Shown piece after piece: positions 36,834 to 47,061 of a DNA stretch of 64,000 nucleotides. Under the pieces are notes generated by a model. It did not search any database, was not told the DNA's origin, and saw only the letters and a list, made by a program, of their open reading frames with translations. A program made the position numbers and the translations under genes. Within the stretch, counting starts at the first letter, position 1, and the number at the start of each line of letters is the position of its first letter. This DNA is from Vibrio crassostreae 9ZC13 (GTDB lineage: Bacteria > Pseudomonadota > Gammaproteobacteria > Enterobacterales > Vibrionaceae): positions 208,734 to 272,733 of the forward strand of contig NZ_AJYZ02000040.1 of the NCBI RefSeq assembly GCF_000272045.2, written 5' to 3'.

Positions 36834-36864
36834 AAAAAATAGCGCTCACTGAGCGCTATTTTTA
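36834..36864. terminator. Terminator of the epimerase gene (copy 1)
   Basis: A perfect stem, AAAAATAGCGCTC with GAGCGCTATTTTT, has a 3-base loop. It is nearly identical to the structure at 37896-37930. Confidence 0.92.
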
Positions 36865-36948
36865 TAGGTAATCGCACGATTGCTTTTTAGGTATAAGTAT
36901 AAGCATAAAGAGAGGGGGCAATTTAATGTGAGTGTACTTTTCCTAGAC

Positions 36949-37701
36949 CTAGAATTTTGGTCTGAACTCTTTATCTAGTACTGCAAGGTGATAAAGGTTT
37001 GTTGATAGATTAAGTGCCATACTCTTTATTTTGTTCACAATCTTCATAAAGGCGACAGAATAGTCTTTTCTACCTTTATGTTTACGACTACCGATAATTG
37101 ACGGCCGTTTACTACGCTGTAATCCAGCAGAAGAAACACCAAACATGGGGTGCTTATGAATCCAAGTATTCCTTAAGAATACATCAACTGGATAATTAAA
37201 AGTTGAACTTTGTTCGATGAAAGCTTGTGCCGCTTTGGGAGATATAGCATAGCAGGCGGTTCCTTGAGGAACTTTCAAATACTTTACAAGATGCTGTGTA
37301 TCGTACTTATCAACTGAATAATGTAGTCTATTCTTACTGTCTTGTAAGCGAATAAAACCACACTGCTCAATATGCTGCTCGGCGATAGTCAAAGTATTGC
37401 GAAATATATCGATATCAATATCGGCATGATCTTCGAAGACTAAAATGGGTTCATTTAACTCTATGCATTTTTGCCAAATAAGATAATGGCTTGCATAACA
37501 CCCCACTTCCCCAATTGCATGCGGCCTCCCCATGTTGTACAAAAAATTTCTTTCTTGAATTCTGGTTAGTAAAGGATGCTCATCAACTCTTGCATCCACC
37601 CCAATAAAAAACTCAAAATCAACCTGAACATCCTTAAGGGCGTCGGCTGTTGATCTTTGCCTACAATGATTATTTTTCAAGGTAATACAGTATGATTTCA
37701 T
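36949..37701 (-). CDS. Glycosyltransferase family 25 protein (LPS biosynthesis)
   Basis: This is a GT25-family protein (250 aa) related to LgtB/LgtE/Lex-type LPS glycosyltransferases. Visible features are the N-terminal 'YCITLKNNHCRQRS', GEVGCYASHYLIWQKC near 82 (the conserved GxxGCxxSH block) and ILVFEDHADI near 106. Most family members have Glu-Asp-Asp at that last site. Here the third position is His, which may alter metal binding. The base composition is more AT-rich than in mutM. The gene lies alone between two copies of the same terminator. Acceptor and donor sugars are unknown. Confidence 0.82.
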   Translation of the reverse strand: MKSYCITLKNNHCRQRSTADALKDVQVDFEFFIGVDARVDEHPLLTRIQERNFLYNMGRPHAIGEVGCYASHYLIWQKCIELNEPILVFEDHADIDIDIFRNTLTIAEQHIEQCGFIRLQDSKNRLHYSVDKYDTQHLVKYLKVPQGTACYAISPKAAQAFIEQSSTFNYPVDVFLRNTWIHKHPMFGVSSAGLQRSKRPSIIGSRKHKGRKDYSVAFMKIVNKIKSMALNLSTNLYHLAVLDKEFRPKF

Positions 37702-37787
37702 AGAGCTATATTGATGTGTTTATTTATAGTGAACCATAGTAACACTCGCCTGGATTTTTGTAATAACGGTTCACTTATTTAGCGATT

Positions 37788-37890
37788 ATGGTTGTGACGG
37801 GCTTCAAGAATGTTGAGGCAGTATGGCTGATTGACTATTAGTGGTTCTGTAGTGTCGGAAAGATCGTGCTCGGGGCGGATTAAATTATAG
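37788..37890 (+). pseudogene. Relic of an epimerase gene 5' end
   Basis: These ~100 bp resemble the start of the epimerase gene at 35810. ATGGTTGTGACGGGC reads MVVTG (compare LVTG). After a disrupted stretch, another frame (37843-37875) reads GSVVSERSCSG, against GSAVSERLCAAG in the intact protein. It then hits a stop and runs straight into the second copy of the epimerase terminator. The simplest reading is an ancient duplicated epimerase gene that lost all but its 5' end and terminator. It is too short for certainty, but protein and terminator similarity agree. Confidence 0.6.
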
Positions 37891-37895
37891 GTATT

Positions 37896-37930
37896 AATAA
37901 AAATAGCGCTCACTGAGCGCTATTTTTATT
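37896..37930. terminator. Terminator (copy 2), after the epimerase relic and after coaD
   Basis: A perfect 16-bp stem, AATAAAAATAGCGCTC with its complement, has a 3-base loop. It shares the GCGCTCACTGAGCGC core with 36834-36864. It is symmetrical, so it can also end the minus-strand coaD transcript. Confidence 0.9.
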
Positions 37931-37951
37931 TTTCGGAGTAGATAAAGAGAA

Positions 37952-39518
<1,567 letters not shown>

Positions 39519-39614
39519 AAAGTGCCCGAAAAAAGTGAATAACATCAGAATTATGCAGATACTCGCATTAGTTGTAAAATAGCAATGACGAAAAGCGACC
39601 CAAAGGCCTCATAG

Positions 39615-40328
39615 ATGGAAACGATTAGCACCAAGAACCAAACAATTTGGTACGACCCTGAACTTTTGGCTCAGGTACCAGAGGGCGATATCGCTCAGAT
39701 TTTTGAGGCTGAATATTGGCAGCAACAAGACGCCATTTCAGGCAGTGCTCAAGGGCGCGGTACCACATGGTTCATTCAGCTTGATGGAATACAGGCCGCA
39801 TTGCGCCATTATCGCCGTGGCGGATTGTTTGGCAAGCTAGTCGAAGACCAATATCGTTTCTCTGATTGGGAGAGTACTCGCTGCGCTATGGAGCTTAATG
39901 TCCTAAAGATATTGGCAAACGCAGGTGTGAATGTACCGAAGCCTATTGCTGCTAGAGCCATTAAAAGCGGACTACTTTATCGAGCTGACTTAATGTCTGA
40001 ACGAATTCCCAATGCCAAAGATCTGGTTGATGTCTTGGTCAATGGCCCGATAGATGCGGATGTTTATCGTCGAATTGGCCAAGAGGTACGCAAGATGCAC
40101 GATGCTGGGGTTAATCATACCGATCTCAACATTCATAATATCTTGCTTGATGACTCGCAAAACGTGTGGATTATTGACTTTGATAAGTGTGGTCATCAAG
40201 CGGGTGATGACTGGAAAGAAGGCAACTTGAATCGCTTAAAGCGCTCGTTCTTAAAAGAAGTGAACAAGCGCCAGATTCAATGGCAAGAGTCGGATTGGGA
40301 GCCGATATTAAAGGGTTATCAAGGTTAG
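39615..40328 (+). CDS. kdkA: 3-deoxy-D-manno-octulosonic acid kinase KdkA
   Basis: KdkA (237 aa) is a kinase-like protein that phosphorylates position 4 of the single Kdo residue of lipid A-Kdo, as known in Haemophilus and Vibrio. RNA/protein-kinase-fold motifs are visible: AALRHYRRGGLFGKL near 57, the catalytic loop VNHTDLNIHNILLD near 165 and the metal-binding VWIIDFDKCG near 185. It lies head to head with the heptosyltransferase gene and converges on waaA, consistent with a Kdo-phosphate inner core. Confidence 0.92.
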   Translation: METISTKNQTIWYDPELLAQVPEGDIAQIFEAEYWQQQDAISGSAQGRGTTWFIQLDGIQAALRHYRRGGLFGKLVEDQYRFSDWESTRCAMELNVLKILANAGVNVPKPIAARAIKSGLLYRADLMSERIPNAKDLVDVLVNGPIDADVYRRIGQEVRKMHDAGVNHTDLNIHNILLDDSQNVWIIDFDKCGHQAGDDWKEGNLNRLKRSFLKEVNKRQIQWQESDWEPILKGYQG

Positions 40329-40368
40329 ATGTTAAAAGGCTACCAAGGCTAATTAGGTCAAATAGTTG

Positions 40369-41631
40369 TTAGCTAAGAATGTATTCCAAGGTTTTATCCA
40401 ACGCCCCTCGGTTCTGCTCAACTACTTGATAAGCCGCTAAGCCTTTAGTTTTACGCAGTTCTGATTGTTTGAACAGTTGTTGGAGTTGGCCAGCGATATC
40501 TTGGCTATTTTGACAAATAGTGACGGCTTGAGCTTCAAGCAGTTTGTCTGTGATCTCGCTGAAGTTAAAATAGCTAGGGCCATTGAGTAAAGGTAACTGC
40601 AGTGCCGCAGGCTCTAGAAGATTATGGCCACCCACCTTACCGCCCACAAGGCTTCCTCCCATAAAGCACACATCAGATCCGCCGAGTAATACCAACATTT
40701 CTCCCATCGTATCCGCAATATACACTTCAACATCAGAGGCGATAGGTTGTTGACTTGTTCGAGTGATGGTGTTGAATTCTTGCTGTTTAGCCAGTTCCGT
40801 CACTTGGCTGAATCGTTCAGGGTGACGAGGTACAATCATCAATAACGCTCTTGGTTTGTCTTTTAGAAGTTGCTTATGAGCATCTAAAACAATTTCATCT
40901 TCACCTTGGTGGGTACTCGCAGCAATCCAGACATCACGATTAAAGCCGACTTGATCCCTCAAAGCTTTACCTTTTTCTACTTGTTCAGAAGAGACTTCAA
41001 TATCAAACTTGATTGAGCCTGTCACATGCACCGATGCTTTATCTAACCCTAATCGTATAAAACGCTCAGCATCACTTGGGTATTGGCAGAGTACTTGAGA
41101 AAGGTTTTTCGCTAGAAGGTTAAAGACGGATTGGAATTTGGCGTAGCGTTGGCATGAACGTTCAGATAGGCGAGCGTTGAGTACCGAAATGGGGATTCCA
41201 GCTTTCGCGACGCAGTGCAGTGTATTTGGCCATAACTCGGTTTCCATGATTAGCATCTGTTTAGGCTGAACAGTCTTCAAAAAACCTCGAATACACCAAG
41301 AAAAATCAATCGGCATGTAGCGATGCTCGACTAAATCACCGAGTTTTTCTATCTGCTCTGCACCTGTGCTGGTTGTCGTGGTAACGATAATGGCTTGGTT
41401 TGGATTGCGTCGCTTCAGTTGCTTGATGATCGGTACGGCGGCAATCGATTCACCAACCGATACTGCGTGAATCCAGATAGGATTCTTACCTTGAGTTTGC
41501 GGTGTGATCCCGAAATGTTCTTTCCAACGCTGACCAAAACTTGGCTTTCCAGGTTTGCTCTTATAAAGCCCATACAGCAGTAGCGGAGAAGCTAATGACA
41601 ATATGAGAGTATAGATAAGTCGTATAAGCAT
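40369..41631 (-). CDS. waaA: Kdo transferase WaaA
   Basis: WaaA/KdtA (420 aa) transfers Kdo from CMP-Kdo to lipid IVA at the inner membrane. An N-terminal membrane segment (residues 3-22) is followed by the GT30 domains: WIHAVSVGESIAAVPII near 54, MPIDFSWCIRGFLKTVQP and METELWPN near 110, and the C-terminal GGSLVGGKVGGHNLLEPAAL near 305. The ATG at 41631 gives MLIRLIYTLILSLASPLLLY, the usual start. The open frame upstream to 41685 would need a TTG. With kdkA nearby it is expected to be monofunctional, as in other vibrios. Confidence 0.95.
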   Translation of the reverse strand: MLIRLIYTLILSLASPLLLYGLYKSKPGKPSFGQRWKEHFGITPQTQGKNPIWIHAVSVGESIAAVPIIKQLKRRNPNQAIIVTTTTSTGAEQIEKLGDLVEHRYMPIDFSWCIRGFLKTVQPKQMLIMETELWPNTLHCVAKAGIPISVLNARLSERSCQRYAKFQSVFNLLAKNLSQVLCQYPSDAERFIRLGLDKASVHVTGSIKFDIEVSSEQVEKGKALRDQVGFNRDVWIAASTHQGEDEIVLDAHKQLLKDKPRALLMIVPRHPERFSQVTELAKQQEFNTITRTSQQPIASDVEVYIADTMGEMLVLLGGSDVCFMGGSLVGGKVGGHNLLEPAALQLPLLNGPSYFNFSEITDKLLEAQAVTICQNSQDIAGQLQQLFKQSELRKTKGLAAYQVVEQNRGALDKTLEYILS

Positions 41632-41739
41632 AAGAACAGTGACACCAGAGGGTAAAATCAGTAATGAGAAGAGTATTTTCTTCAATCTCGAAAGTAAAGA
41701 GCGTTATAATTAAATGCTTAGTGACACTTTCAAACGGAA

Positions 41740-42795
41740 ATGGTGAACTCTATCTCATCGCTTATTCAAACCGATCAATCCTATCGTTTCTTGCTCTATG
41801 TCGAGCAAAACTACTCATTTGCTATTCTTCGCCCATTCTATGATTACGCGAAGCAACTCGGCCATGAGGTTAAGTGGTTGCTTGTTGGTGAAGACGCTTC
41901 TGAACATCTTTTACTGGATCAAGAGCAGAGCGTCTCTTTGACAGAAGCTATTGCCTTTAATCCTTCTGCCGTTCTAGTGCCTGGCGATCGTGTTCCAGCG
42001 TTTATTCCAGGGTTGAAGGTACAAGTATTTCATGGTTTGAACGAGAGCAAACGAGGGAACTTATATCCTGAACGTGGTCTATTTGATTTGTATTGCACTG
42101 AAGGCCATGAAAGAACGAGCTCATTGGAACCACTAGCTAAACAGCGCGGCTATTTTCAAGTTAAAGAGACCGGGTGGCTGAAGCTCGATAGCTTGTTTAA
42201 TTATCAAGCTAGTGAGAATCGTCATGAGAGACCTCAAATTCTGTTCGCTTCCACTTTTTCGCCAAGCTTATCGTGTGCAGAGTTGGTTTATGAAGAGCTT
42301 AAGCGCCTCAGTCAACTGAGTCAGTGGCAATGGTTAGTGACTCTTCATCCGAAAATGAATCAAGAGACGAGAGCGAAATATCAAGCACTGGAAGGGGATA
42401 ACCTTCTCTTTTTCGATAATGACCGAGTGATTGAAATGCAACATCGTGCTGATGTTATGGTGTGTGACAACTCATCGATATTTCAGGAATTCTTGTTGCT
42501 CAATAAGCCTGTTGTCACGGTAAATAATCGAGACCCTCAAGCAAGCTTTATTAACATTACTCAAGCCGAGCAATTAGAATCAGCAATTAAGCAAGCAATG
42601 CTACCTGATGAAGAAAGAGATAACGCTATCGCTCATTACGGCCCGTCAATAACACCATATTTAGATGGGCAATCCTCAGCGAGAGTTCTGAGTGCTATTA
42701 CTGATGTGCTAGAAAGCGGCTGGCAAGATAACAAGCCAAAAAATTGGATTCGTAACTTTAAAATCCGTAAATCATTAAACTATTGGAAATTCTAG
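41740..42795 (+). CDS. CDP-glycerol glycerophosphotransferase-like LPS protein
   Basis: This is a 351-aa protein similar to the CDP-glycerol:glycerophosphotransferase (TagB/TagF) fold found in LPS clusters. Visible landmarks are VLVPGDRVPAFIPGLKVQVFHGLNESKRG near 78-106 and ILFASTFSPSLS near 167. A C-terminal glycosyltransferase-like part has VTLHPKMN near 200 and VMVCDNSSIFQEFLLLNKPVV near 235-255, the segment typical of this family. It may transfer a polyol phosphate or a sugar to the core. The acceptor is unknown. A TATAAT at 41705-41710 lies upstream. The GT2 gene follows after 9 bp. Confidence 0.78.
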   Translation: MVNSISSLIQTDQSYRFLLYVEQNYSFAILRPFYDYAKQLGHEVKWLLVGEDASEHLLLDQEQSVSLTEAIAFNPSAVLVPGDRVPAFIPGLKVQVFHGLNESKRGNLYPERGLFDLYCTEGHERTSSLEPLAKQRGYFQVKETGWLKLDSLFNYQASENRHERPQILFASTFSPSLSCAELVYEELKRLSQLSQWQWLVTLHPKMNQETRAKYQALEGDNLLFFDNDRVIEMQHRADVMVCDNSSIFQEFLLLNKPVVTVNNRDPQASFINITQAEQLESAIKQAMLPDEERDNAIAHYGPSITPYLDGQSSARVLSAITDVLESGWQDNKPKNWIRNFKIRKSLNYWKF

Positions 42796-42804
42796 GGCTG
42801 AATA

Positions 42805-43572
42805 ATGAGAAAACATACCCTGTCTGTCATTGTTATTACCAAGAATGAAGAAGACCGAATTGAAACTTGCCTTAAATCTGTTGTTGATATTGCCGATGAG
42901 CTAATTGTGTTAGACAGCGGATCAACGGACGCAACCGTTGAAATATGCCAAAAATATACAGATAACGTGACAATCACAGATTGGCCTGGCTTTGGTAAGC
43001 AAAAACAGCGAGCGCTAGATAAAGCGACATGTGATTGGGTGCTATCAATTGATGCTGACGAAGCTCTCGATAAAGAGATGAGCGACGCTCTTGTTGAACT
43101 ATTAAAACAAGACCAAATCAAACACACTGCGTACAAACTGCCTTGGGGAGTGACTCTTTATGGCACGACTCTAAAACATGGCCGCAGTGCTCGTGCAGTA
43201 TTAAGACTGTTTAAGAGAGAAGGCTCTCGATATACGTTAGACGAGGTTCACGAGACCGTCGTTCCGGAGCAAGGCTCTACAGGGATATTGAAGGGATTTC
43301 TTCTTCATTACACCCATCGTGACTATGGCCACGGCCTAGATAAAGCAGCGCAGTACGCCTGGCTCGGCTCGCAAAAGTACCATCGTAAAGGCAAGAAATC
43401 ACACGGCTTATTCCTTGCTCTACTTCGAGCGATGTGGACGTTTTTCCTTGTGTACATTATCCGTCGTGGCTTTATGGATGGTAGTGTCGGTTTCATTATG
43501 GCTATGACTTACGCTCAGGTGAATTTCAATAAATATGTCGGCTTGTGGCTTATCGAAAAAGAAAGGAGTTAA
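42805..43572 (+). CDS. Glycosyltransferase family 2, WaaE/KdtX-like
   Basis: This is a GT2-family enzyme (255 aa) of the WaaE/KdtX group, which adds a glucose to heptose I of the inner core in several gammaproteobacteria. The nucleotide-sugar fold shows LSVIVITKNEEDRIETCL near 6, IVLDSGSTDATVEI near 35 and the DxD site VLSIDADEAL near 78. LHYTHRDYGHGLDKAAQYAW is near 170. A C-terminal hydrophobic part may associate with the membrane. It is cotranscribed with the gene at 41740. Its last codons contain AAAGGAG, the ribosome binding site of the broken gene at 43576. Confidence 0.87.
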   Translation: MRKHTLSVIVITKNEEDRIETCLKSVVDIADELIVLDSGSTDATVEICQKYTDNVTITDWPGFGKQKQRALDKATCDWVLSIDADEALDKEMSDALVELLKQDQIKHTAYKLPWGVTLYGTTLKHGRSARAVLRLFKREGSRYTLDEVHETVVPEQGSTGILKGFLLHYTHRDYGHGLDKAAQYAWLGSQKYHRKGKKSHGLFLALLRAMWTFFLVYIIRRGFMDGSVGFIMAMTYAQVNFNKYVGLWLIEKERS

Positions 43573-43575
43573 CCA

Positions 43576-43997
43576 GTGGCTTTTAAATTAGAGTACTGCC
43601 TGTCAGATACTTACAATGTAGGGGATGATCTTAACCCTTGGCTATGGCCACAACTGTTTGGTGACTTGATTGTAGAAGATAGCTCTCGTTATTTTTTAGG
43701 CATAGGGACGATTTTGACGGAGAAGCGATTAAATAAAACTCTTTCAGGTGCGGACGAAGTTATTATCTTCTCATCAGGCGTATGAGGGTAGAGTGTCCCT
43801 AAGTTATCTGATAAATGTACTACTTGTGGTGTAAGGTGGTCTAGAACGGAAAAAGATTAGGGTTAAACCCCTTAGCCAATGACAAGAACAATTACCAGTT
43901 GAGTTCTTCGGAACAACTAAATGCGATAGTTAAGATTCGAAAAGAAGTGATAAATAAAATTATCAAAGATAAAAACTCAATTGTTAGGGTAGGTTAA
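43576..43997 (+). pseudogene. Broken polysaccharide pyruvyl transferase family gene
   Basis: A GTG at 43576, with AAAGGAG upstream, opens a 69-residue frame (EYCLSDTYNVGDDLNPWLWP...) that matches the N-terminus of pyruvyl transferases of LPS clusters. It stops at 43783 in GV-stop-G, where I would expect GVWGY. Similarity continues past this and another stop (PKLSDKCTTCGVRWSRTEKD). A C-terminal-like piece is seen in another frame (LSSSEQLNAIVKIRKEVINK, ending 43997). Intact family members are about 300 residues, so most of the middle is deleted. A non-functional remnant is most likely. Confidence 0.72.
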
Positions 43998-44026
43998 ATC
44001 ATTTCCCCTACCCTAATAGCATTAAA

Positions 44027-45106
44027 TTATTTCTTAGTTAATTTTTCAAAAAAGTTAATGTGCTGTTTTACTGTTTCTGATGACGAAAAGTAGCGCTGAA
44101 GTCTGATCTTTGCTTTACGTCCCATCTCCACGCATTGTTCTTTATTATTTGCCATATTGTTTATTGATTCACCTAATAACTGAGCGTTTTTTACGGGAAC
44201 AATGTGACCAGTTTCGTTTTCTTCAATTAGCTCTGGAGAGCCACCTGTTGTCGTTACGATTGATGGTGTCCCATTAGCCATGGCTTCAACGATCGTTCTT
44301 GGAAGGCCTTCCCCACTGATCGATGGCTGGATTTGAAAGTCAGCCATTGCCATTATCGATGGAACATCTTTTCTGTGACCAATGAAGTGGATTCTCTCCG
44401 ACATAGGGCTTTTTTGGGCCATATCAAAGTAAGGCTCGTAACCACTGCCAATTAAAAGGAGGTGGAAGTCAGGGTTTTCAACAAAGCGTGTAGCCTCAAT
44501 TAGAACATCAATCCCTTTACTTGGCCTTACATGCGCGGCACATACAGCAATGACTTTACTTGAATCTAAGCCAAATTCTTCCGGCTTATTTGCTTGAACA
44601 GTATACCAGTTTAGTTCATGACCTTTATAAATAGTTACTACATTTTCTTTGTCACACCAAGCTCTCTTTTTCACGTCGTTAGCAACAGCTTTTGATACGC
44701 AAACAATGCCGCTGACTTTTGGGTGTAGGTGAGTAAGGTAAGCGGAAGGATCATGGCGATATAGGCCGCCCGTAGTCCCGCGATATGTGATTAATTTGGT
44801 TTCTGTACCAATACAAGCAAACGCCGCGTTTGGGATTGTTTTGGAATTAAATGCATAAAAGATGTCATAGCTTTTATTTTTAAGTTCTTTCTTATAAGTC
44901 CTGATAGTTTTTAAACAAATCTTTTTATTAGGGTATGCATCAATAACTTTCACACCACACTCTCTAAACCGTTGAGTGTATTCTGCATCTCCTTGGGTAA
45001 TAACTGTTACCTCATGGCCTTGCTTTACCATTTCAACAAACATTTCGGCTTCAGGGCGTACGCTATTTCGAGCATGGTAGTAAGAACTAGCAATAAGAAT
45101 TTTCAT
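44027..45106 (-). CDS. Glycosyltransferase family 4 protein
   Basis: This is a GT-B fold glycosyltransferase (359 aa). The N-terminal acceptor domain begins MKILIASSYYHARNSVRPEAEM. The C-terminal GT4 domain includes AAHVRPSKGIDVLIEA near 190 and the E-x7-E donor-binding stretch EGLPRTIVEAMANGTPSIVTTTGGSPELI near 266-295. It probably adds a core or outer-core sugar. The substrate is not deducible. The GT25 gene lies 4 bp upstream on the same strand, so they are probably cotranscribed. Its composition is more AT-rich than the flanking housekeeping genes. Confidence 0.88.
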   Translation of the reverse strand: MKILIASSYYHARNSVRPEAEMFVEMVKQGHEVTVITQGDAEYTQRFRECGVKVIDAYPNKKICLKTIRTYKKELKNKSYDIFYAFNSKTIPNAAFACIGTETKLITYRGTTGGLYRHDPSAYLTHLHPKVSGIVCVSKAVANDVKKRAWCDKENVVTIYKGHELNWYTVQANKPEEFGLDSSKVIAVCAAHVRPSKGIDVLIEATRFVENPDFHLLLIGSGYEPYFDMAQKSPMSERIHFIGHRKDVPSIMAMADFQIQPSISGEGLPRTIVEAMANGTPSIVTTTGGSPELIEENETGHIVPVKNAQLLGESINNMANNKEQCVEMGRKAKIRLQRYFSSSETVKQHINFFEKLTKK

Positions 45107-45110
45107 TGAG

Positions 45111-45857
45111 TTACCGCTTCGAGTATTTGAATTTTATATTATGTAAATTACGTTGAATTGTTTCGTTTAAATTGAACCACTCACGCTTACATTTCTTGAA
45201 TAAGCTTCTAGTGCTAGTGCGTTTTTCATACCCGATATCAGAATCAAACTTAGGGTCGTTTGTTAAACAAGGAACAGCAGTTCCATAGCATTCAACATCG
45301 TTTTGCCAGAATCGGTCCATATAAATATCTACGGCCATATACCACTCTTTTGAATGTTCAAGGAATTTATTCGCCCCTGAAGGCCTCAAGAAATAGGCTG
45401 TTGCACTCATATGCCCTTTAGTGAACTTATGAATACTAGTGGAATTAGCTTCGAACACTTCGTAAGAATCATATTTACGGCGTTTATTTTTGAATAATCT
45501 CACACACTCTACATTTTCTGGTATATCACTAATATCTCGAATGAAGTTGAGGAATTCTTCTTTATATAGAAGAGCATCATCTTCAATTACGATTATTGAC
45601 TGATTGAGTTCAACACACTTTTCCCATAATAAAAAGTGGCTTGCATAGCATCCTAGCTGTCCTGCACTCAATGTCTTTGCTCTGTATGTTTGGCTTAAAT
45701 CATCGTTATAAAGTTTCAGTAGCGGATGAGGAGGAGACATTCGGCCATCTATCGCAGAAAAAAACTCAAAAGGAAGAGATAGTTCATCTAGTTGACGACT
45801 AATGTTCTCTTTTCTCTCTGTCGAAGATTCTAAGTTTATGACAAAAATTTTAGTCAT
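45111..45857 (-). CDS. Glycosyltransferase family 25 protein (second copy in the locus)
   Basis: This is a GT25 LPS glycosyltransferase (248 aa), distantly related to the one at 36949. It has VINLESSTERKENISRQL near 6 and LSAGQLGCYASHFLLWEKC near 64. Unlike its paralogue it keeps the usual acidic IIVIEDDALL near 90. The ATG at 45857 is used because AAGAGAA lies just upstream. The frame is open 14 codons further. It heads a two-gene unit with the GT4 gene. Confidence 0.85.
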   Translation of the reverse strand: MTKIFVINLESSTERKENISRQLDELSLPFEFFSAIDGRMSPPHPLLKLYNDDLSQTYRAKTLSAGQLGCYASHFLLWEKCVELNQSIIVIEDDALLYKEEFLNFIRDISDIPENVECVRLFKNKRRKYDSYEVFEANSTSIHKFTKGHMSATAYFLRPSGANKFLEHSKEWYMAVDIYMDRFWQNDVECYGTAVPCLTNDPKFDSDIGYEKRTSTRSLFKKCKREWFNLNETIQRNLHNIKFKYSKR

Positions 45858-45970
45858 GGTAATTCTCTTACATCTTAAGCGATCGGGTAATAATAACAAT
45901 GATAGGATCTTTGTGGAGCGTGAATGCTCTAGTTGTATGATTTCTCATCTATAATATCTCAGGTTTATGT

Positions 45971-46927
45971 TTATCTGTGATACGGGTTGTCATTACTTTC
46001 CGGACGAGTCTTAAGCAGTCTTAAGATCCACATATATTGCTCAGGCTTTTTGCTTACGTAGTCTTCAATACATTGATTCATCATACGCGCGTCCTCCTCT
46101 TCGCCTCCTGTTGGGAATGGTAGAGCAGGGTAGAAGTCCAAGGCGTATTGGCCTGTACTGCTATCGTATTGAGCAAACAAGGGCACAATTTTAGCTTTAC
46201 TTAGTTTTGATAGGCGACCAAGGCCTGAGATAGTTGCTTTTTGAGTCGCGAAAAAGTCAACGAAGACACTGTGCTCACGGCCAAGATCTTCATCAGGGAG
46301 GTAGTAACCCAGGTACCCATCACGTACCGACTTGATGAAAGGTTTGATACCACCGCTGCGATCATAAACACGACCGCCGTATTGCACGCGCTGTCGGTGC
46401 ATTAGCCAGTCACTGAGTTTGTTTTTTTGTGCTTTCGCCATCGCAGATACAGGTAAATTGCGTGAAGCTAATAATACCGCTGGGATATCGATAGCCCATG
46501 TGTGTGGCACCAGCAAGATCACATTCTCGCCACTGTCTATAATATCGGTTAGGTTGCTTAGGCCGTTTATCGCAGTGTTATTCTCTAGCCAAGTTTTACT
46601 CTTGAGTGTCAGTGAAGCAAATCCCATCAAAAATGAGATGGAAGTAACGTATGACTGATAGAGAGTTTCTTCGCGCTCTTCGATTGATTGCTCAGGGAAA
46701 CACATCTCAAGGTTCACTCGAGCCCGGCGGTTAGCCTTATTCCTAATTTTTACAGCTTGCTTAGCCATAAACTTAGCTAATGCTAAACGAATGCTATTAG
46801 GTAAGAAGCAGACTAAAGACGATAACAAAACAGCAATCCAAGTTCCCCAGTATTTAGGTGCTAGAAAACCCCATTCAAACTCAGGATTGTAAGCTTTTGG
46901 ATCAAAATCATTGCGTTGTGTGGTCAT
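45971..46927 (-). CDS. lpxM: Lipid A acyltransferase, LpxM/MsbB-like
   Basis: This is a second LpxL/LpxM-family acyltransferase (318 aa). Such enzymes add the final secondary acyl chain to lipid A. The start shows FLAPKYWGTWIAVLLSSLVCFLP (membrane anchor near 21-43). The catalytic HX4D is HTWAID near 142. YYLPDEDLGREHSVFVDFF near 212 is the conserved block. It resembles LpxM more than the LpxL-type gene at 29579. In V. cholerae a related enzyme (LpxN) transfers a 3-hydroxy acyl chain, so the acyl donor is uncertain. Confidence 0.85.
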   Translation of the reverse strand: MTTQRNDFDPKAYNPEFEWGFLAPKYWGTWIAVLLSSLVCFLPNSIRLALAKFMAKQAVKIRNKANRRARVNLEMCFPEQSIEEREETLYQSYVTSISFLMGFASLTLKSKTWLENNTAINGLSNLTDIIDSGENVILLVPHTWAIDIPAVLLASRNLPVSAMAKAQKNKLSDWLMHRQRVQYGGRVYDRSGGIKPFIKSVRDGYLGYYLPDEDLGREHSVFVDFFATQKATISGLGRLSKLSKAKIVPLFAQYDSSTGQYALDFYPALPFPTGGEEEDARMMNQCIEDYVSKKPEQYMWILRLLKTRPESNDNPYHR

Positions 46928-47061
46928 TCATTCACTACATTATTTAAATCAGAGAGTTAACTTAATATCGGTCACTCTGGGAATGATTATATTCGTTAGA
47001 CATTCCCAATAATACACGCTAAAAGTAGGGTGTATTATTGGTCCTAATCTGAAATATACCG

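Noticed and set aside
47008..47041. AATAATACAC/GTGTATTATT hairpin between hldD and the lpxM-type gene
   Set aside because: Clear stem but no T-run in either direction, so I do not call it a terminator.
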